DNA of 64,000 nucleotides from the NCBI RefSeq assembly GCF_030247185.1, contig NC_080571.1, positions 6,383,001 to 6,447,000 of the forward strand. Direction: 5' to 3'. The notes under the pieces were generated by a model that was not told the origin of the DNA, made no database searches, and was given only the letters and a program-made list of their open reading frames with translations. A program made the translations under genes and the position numbers. Origin of the DNA: Malaya genurostris. Lineage: Eukaryota; Arthropoda; Insecta; Diptera; Culicidae. This document shows, in pieces, positions 59,552 to 64,000 of the stretch; the first letter of the stretch is position 1, and each line of letters starts with the position of its first letter.

Positions 59552-60962
59552 ACATTTTTATTTTATTTTTATTTTATTGTTATTAATCCCTTCTGACTAA
59601 AGTGTGCATGAAATATAATTTTGTATTATATGGTTACACTATCCATGTGATAAATCGGCAAGACGGTTCTCCGAATTCGAATAGTTCCTCAACAGATGTA
59701 AAAGTACAAACCAGTGATGTAAACGGCTCATGATATCCAAAGTTAGTGCGATGGAAGCGAGGTACAAGAAATGAGCCATGACGCAGAGATCTGGATGGTA
59801 CTCGGATGCTCAATGATGACAATAGTTCAGAGCTGTCAACTTCGCTATTCAAGAGTTTCGCAACAAATCCAGCCTGTTGGATGCAACGACGTCGTTGAAG
59901 AGTTTCCAAATTTAGCAGCATGCACCGATCAACATAAGGTGGGAGATTTATCGGGTCGCGCCATGGTAGGTTCCGCAGTGCATATCTGATGAACTTACGC
60001 TGTACATTTTCTATCCTCAAGCTTCAAGTCAATTGATTAGGATGCCAAACGATTGAAGTATTCTCCAGTATGGGCCGAACGAGTGAGCAGTAGAGTGCTT
60101 TCAAACGATAAGGATCCGAGATGTTTTTCGATATCTTCGTAATAAACCCTAATTGTCGGTTAGCTTTTGCGATTACGGCAGATCGATGCATATTGAACGT
60201 GAGCTTTTCATCAAGCAGCACACCTAGATCACTAAATTGATGAGTTCTATGCAGGACGACACCATCAACAGCATAGTCGAATGTTAAAGGCTGTTTGATG
60301 CGGTAATAAGACATGACTACGCATTTGGACACACTAACTGTCAGCTTGTTACGATGACCAGTTGACAAACTGATCCAATATTGCTTGAAGGCGAACGCAA
60401 TCATCAATGAATCGAACAATAAAGTAAATCTTCAGATCATCCGCATACGCCAATTTACATCCGGGCATCAGAACTGCAAAATGTCGTTGAAAAATAAAAT
60501 GAACAATAACGGACCAAGATTGCTACCCCGGGGTACTCCGGACGAATTAGTGAAACTTGATGATTTTGTTGGACCAAGCTTAACACGTAGTATTCTACCA
60601 GTTAAATAAGATCTCAACCAATTTGTAATACGCTCAGAAACTCCTAATTTTGATAATTTTGCTAATAAAATCCCATGGTCAATCGTATCGAAAGCAGCTT
60701 TAAGATCAGTATAAATAACGTCAATTTGCGCTCCTTTCACCAGATGCTCAAGAATAGGTTGTAACGAATTGGAGTACATTTGTGGTAACTGATCGCCCCG
60801 GCATGAATCCGTGTTGATCATTCGAAATATAGCGTTTAGCTTTTTCGAGAAGAGCACTACTTACGACAATTTCAAAAATTTTAGATGCGGCTGAGAGACT
60901 CGTGATACCACGATAATTTGCAACATTCCGTTGCGGAGATATAAAACCAAAAAATATATTTC
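59552..60962 (-). pseudogene. Jockey-like reverse transcriptase relic
   Basis: Minus-strand remnant of a non-LTR RT. In order from 60940 down: VANYRGITSLSAASKIFEIV, DQHGFMPGRSVTTNVLQF, IDVIYTDLKAAFDTIDHGIL (motif A), SSGVPRGSNLGPLLFILFFN (motif B), KLAYADDLKIYF (motif C, about 60432-60455, other frame), HQFSDLGVLLDEKLTFNMH, LVRPILENTSIVWHP, and a tail ending CRFITWIV at 59634. Frame changes lie near 60860, 60468 and 60420, and near 60022. After the stop comes an A-rich tail (AATAAAATAAAAATAAAATA) ending near 59552. Its tail faces the RNase H relic of the plus-strand element, which it probably invaded. Endonuclease is lost. Confidence 0.85.
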
Positions 60963-61112
60963 TGAACCTAAAAAAATGGCCCTTTCGGCGAAATGGCTTT
61001 TTCGGTGAAATGACCCTTTCGGCGAAATGATCCATTCGGCGCAACGATTTTCGGCTAAATGACATTGGGCGAAATGATTTTCGGCGAAATGGCTTTCGGT
61101 GAAATGACCCGC
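60963..61112. repeat. TTTCGGCGAAATG minisatellite
   Basis: About nine degenerate units built on TTTCGGCGAAATGACC/GGC. Each unit is itself close to a palindrome (ATTTCGCCGAAAT). It abuts the 5' truncation of the Jockey-like relic. Confidence 0.85.
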
Positions 61113-61799
61113 TCCCACAACAAGTGTTGGACTAACATCCCTTTTCATTCCTTAGACGATCTACGCTCGGGCCTGGCCGGCGCCGGTACTGATCAATGAA
61201 TTCTGGGGTTACCAGAAGATGTACAATGAATTATGATATACCAGTCTCAGGTTGGATCATCTAGAAATTCTCTGTACAAAATCAGCTAATCCCAATAATT
61301 AATCAAAAAAGAGTTTCGAATTCTAAAAAAGCTGATTACTTCATATTTCCAAAAAAAAAAAACGCTTTTCAGAGTTGGGGAATATTTCAACACAGAAGCT
61401 CAGAAGCAAGATAATACGGAATTATTTGATAAAATATGCAAGTTCATAACTTGCAGATGATTTCTTATCCTTCAAATGTAATATTTGCTAAAACGAAGCC
61501 GTAGATGTGTTTCTTACTTCTAAAAAATCGGGAGCATTCTCTCTATAACTATTTCAGCTGTTCGGTTTTCTTCACTTGATTAACATCGAAATCCCTAAGC
61601 AAATCATACCAGAATCACACCCACGAACATTAGATCGACCTGTAAATATAATAGCCGATGGAGCGCAGCATCACCTATCGAAAATCGATTTCCTGCATCA
61701 TCAAAAACATATCCGGTCTTTGTTTCTTCAATATCATCGTTGTTATATAGAATTATCATTTGAAATTATATTTGAGGTCGTCCCCTAAGCAGGCCCCGC
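61113..61799. other. no gene seen
   Basis: AT-rich; a 70-codon frame at 61576-61788 has no recognised motif. Confidence 0.4.
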
Positions 61800-61918
61800 G
61801 AAGTGCATTTGCGAATTTACACAATCACAAACTAATAAGGTAATCAACGTTCGGAAATGTGATACTTTAAATTATATTCTCGTTAGTCCGGTTATGTCAC
61901 TGACACTACCCACCCATC
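61800..61918 (+). repeat. partial end of the 1.2-kb dispersed repeat
   Basis: GTAATCAAC-TTCGGAAATGTG, then TCCGGTTATGTCACTGACACT and ACCCACCC, parallel the ends of copies 1 and 2 (GATCAAC, TTCGGAAATGTT, TCCAGTTATGTCTCTGACAT, TACCCACCC). Divergent, and only the last about 100 bp. Confidence 0.5.
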
Positions 61919-64000
61919 TTTATCCTACCAATAGAATCCAGCACTTCAGCTGTACTATTGTAGTTGCGGCATTATTCATTGTTCAATATTGTTTAACTAA
62001 ATTTCTATACAGATACATTTATCATAGAGAAGCGAATGATGTTTGTATTAGATCTTTTGTTTTGTTGAAGTGGCAAGTGTAACTGTTTTGTCTTTATTTT
62101 CTTGTTTTGGATGCGGTTAGTTACAAATGAAGTAGCTAAAAGAGGATCTTGACGCAGATAGAAAAGTCACTAACATGATATTTCCTAAATGAAGTTCACA
62201 TTACATTCGCTCTAATAATCCAATAGAAATTGGTTAGTAAAATCATTCTTATCTAATTTTTCGAACGGAAAACATCCCTTAGAAGACAAATGCACAAGAA
62301 ATCCCACCCGGACACTTACATATTAAAAGCGAGAATGCTTCTGTCGCCACCGGACGGATTATTTTGCTATTCAGAACGAAAAACTGGCGGAAATCCGAGT
62401 TGGCTGTTTAGCAATTGAAATAAAACTCAAGAGATTTTCACGGAATTTAAATATATTTTCGAACGATATTAAACCTAACGACAACACTTTCAGACAATGG
62501 TAACATTCAACCAACCGAAACGATCGCTAATGAACGCTTAACCTCGGGCCAGTTATTGTCAACTGTCAAATGACAATGCTTCGCTCGTTGCTGACTCAGA
62601 GTGGTCCTTCGGGAACGATACTTTCGACATCTAAATGGTGAACAATATTTCCGCCCAGCTCCCCGAATAGAACTGCATGCACTCATTCAGTACAGAAACG
62701 GTTCAACTGTGCGGATGCTGGAAAACTTCGAAGTTGTACTCATTAACAGCCAGTGTCTGTCCAGTTCGGGCAGGTGCTAGGAGGCAAACGGGGCATAGGA
62801 AGGTCGATGGTCAATGCGGACAATTCAAATGACCACCGACGAATTTCCAGCGAGAAATGCAAAAGTTGTTTCTCTTTTGTTGTTCTTCCGCGCTGGTTGG
62901 TTGGCAGCCGGGTTTTTCTTCTCGGTAGTTAGTATCCATCGCGCACTTCACCCTCTTTCCAGTGGCGAATGTTTCGTCGTTTCAAATGGGTTATGGTACT
63001 AAGTCAACTGTAATTAATCAGAATGATATTGTTTTCTTTTAATTTCGTTGCTACCTTTCTTGATGATTATTTAAAGTGAATTAAAACTAAAATTTTTATC
63101 ATTTTTTTCTGAAAATCAGTCATCAGTGCCAAAATTTCGGAACACCTTTCTCACGGTTCCAAACCACCGGCGATGTCAGTATGATCCAGTTGACAGTCGG
63201 CGGAAATTAGTACAATTCACCGAAAACTGTCGTAACTTTTTACTACGCTCTACAAAGCGGCCTTTAACGAGCAAACCGGCTTGCAGTTAGGGGACAATGT
63301 TTATACCAAACGTTCAAATCACCCGGAGAATGACATCCATTAGTACCGGCACTGGCGAGGAACGATATTTGGCAGCCCATTACGAATGCCATGTTTTATT
63401 CTGACGATGGCCTCTTCAAACGAGTTGAGTCCCGAAACATCAAGCGCAATCGCGTTTATTTGGAAAACATCGCATTCGATGGCATTAATATGTGCATACC
63501 CAATTCAATCCAATTCCAGTAGGAGTTGAAGCCACATTAGCTTAATTCGAATCAATTAACATGAGAGCACTGGTTCATTTAATGAGTAGTACCGAGAAAG
63601 CTAAATACAGCATCAATCATATGATTTCAGTTTTTGCTTTTTCCATGAAAGCGTAATTTGAGATACTCGGAAACGTATTCGTTTCAATAATTGTTTGAAC
63701 GAACATTTTTATTATGAACTGAGATTCCGTTGTCTTTAAGGGTACCGTAGTTGTAAATCGTGGCATCATCGTAATTGAAACTCGAAGGTGTCAACTTCAA
63801 TTACTGGAATGAGTGTATAATAATTCATAGAGTCAGAGTAAAGTGAATGATTAATGGAAGCAGTCAACACCAAGAAGTGATATTCCCATTAAAAACAACA
63901 ACAGATTAATCGTATCCGTTCTCATCCACTCAAACTGTGTTTTTGAAGGGTATTATATATTCATGTTTCAAAGTTACATTTCAAATAGGCCCCCCATGAG
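61919..64000. other. gene-free stretch to window end
   Basis: No recognised gene, RNA or transposon. Composition is less repetitive than the middle of the window, so this may be unique DNA near a host gene outside the window. Confidence 0.4.

Overview
The window is about 64 kb of AT-rich, repeat-saturated eukaryotic DNA. The repertoire is non-LTR retrotransposons with RNase H domains, several mariner lineages including a DD37D transposase, many MITE-like and foldback elements, tRNA-derived SINE-like sequences and long microsatellites. This fits an insect, most likely a culicine mosquito. The taxon is an inference from element types; no host protein-coding gene was recognised.

Layout. 1-4.35 kb: a truncated mariner, a small MITE, then gene-free DNA. 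4.37-10.2 kb (minus): an apparently full-length I-group retrotransposon with ORF1, ORF2, a 5' UTR carrying sub-repeats, and an 11-bp target-site duplication. 10.7-13.8 kb (plus): a 5'-truncated, decayed second copy, head-to-head with the first. 14.1-16.5 kb: an inverted-repeat element, a conserved stem-loop, and an RTE-like reverse-transcriptase relic. 17.7-20.2 kb: a dispersed repeat with a GT tract, interrupted by a foldback carrying two outward-facing tRNA-like genes. 24.4 kb: a decayed ORF1. 25.4-32.8 kb: nested inverted-repeat elements, a GT/CA microsatellite family and a near-perfect 52-bp-arm hairpin. 35.2-38.0 kb: a hAT-like inverted pair, then 1.8 kb of simple satellite that changes from a 9-bp to a 7-bp unit. 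38.5-39.7 and 46.3-47.5 kb: two copies of a 1.2-kb repeat. 41-42, 44-45, 47.8-48.2 and 51.3-51.9 kb: relics of a Jockey/CR1-like RT, two mariners and another ORF1. 54.7-56.0 kb: an intact DD37D mariner-like transposon with perfect 25-bp inverted repeats, inside a (TA)n microsatellite. 56.6-61.1 kb: a nest with an RNase H-bearing non-LTR relic broken by a hAT-like MITE, overrun by a Jockey-like relic and a GGCGAAATG minisatellite. The last 2 kb has no recognised gene.

How the parts relate. There is no operon or host pathway here. The functional logic is transposon biology: ORF1 (RNA-binding) plus ORF2 (endonuclease, RT, RNase H) for the I-like element, and a lone transposase acting on its own terminal repeats for the mariner. 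Only the DD37D transposase is fully open with all catalytic residues. The I-like ORF2 is open, but two indels summing to 252 bp have removed the RT active-site motif. The most unusual items are the foldback with paired tRNA-like genes, the disguised catalytic deletion, the long hairpin near 30.8 kb, and the satellite that grew inside a dispersed repeat.
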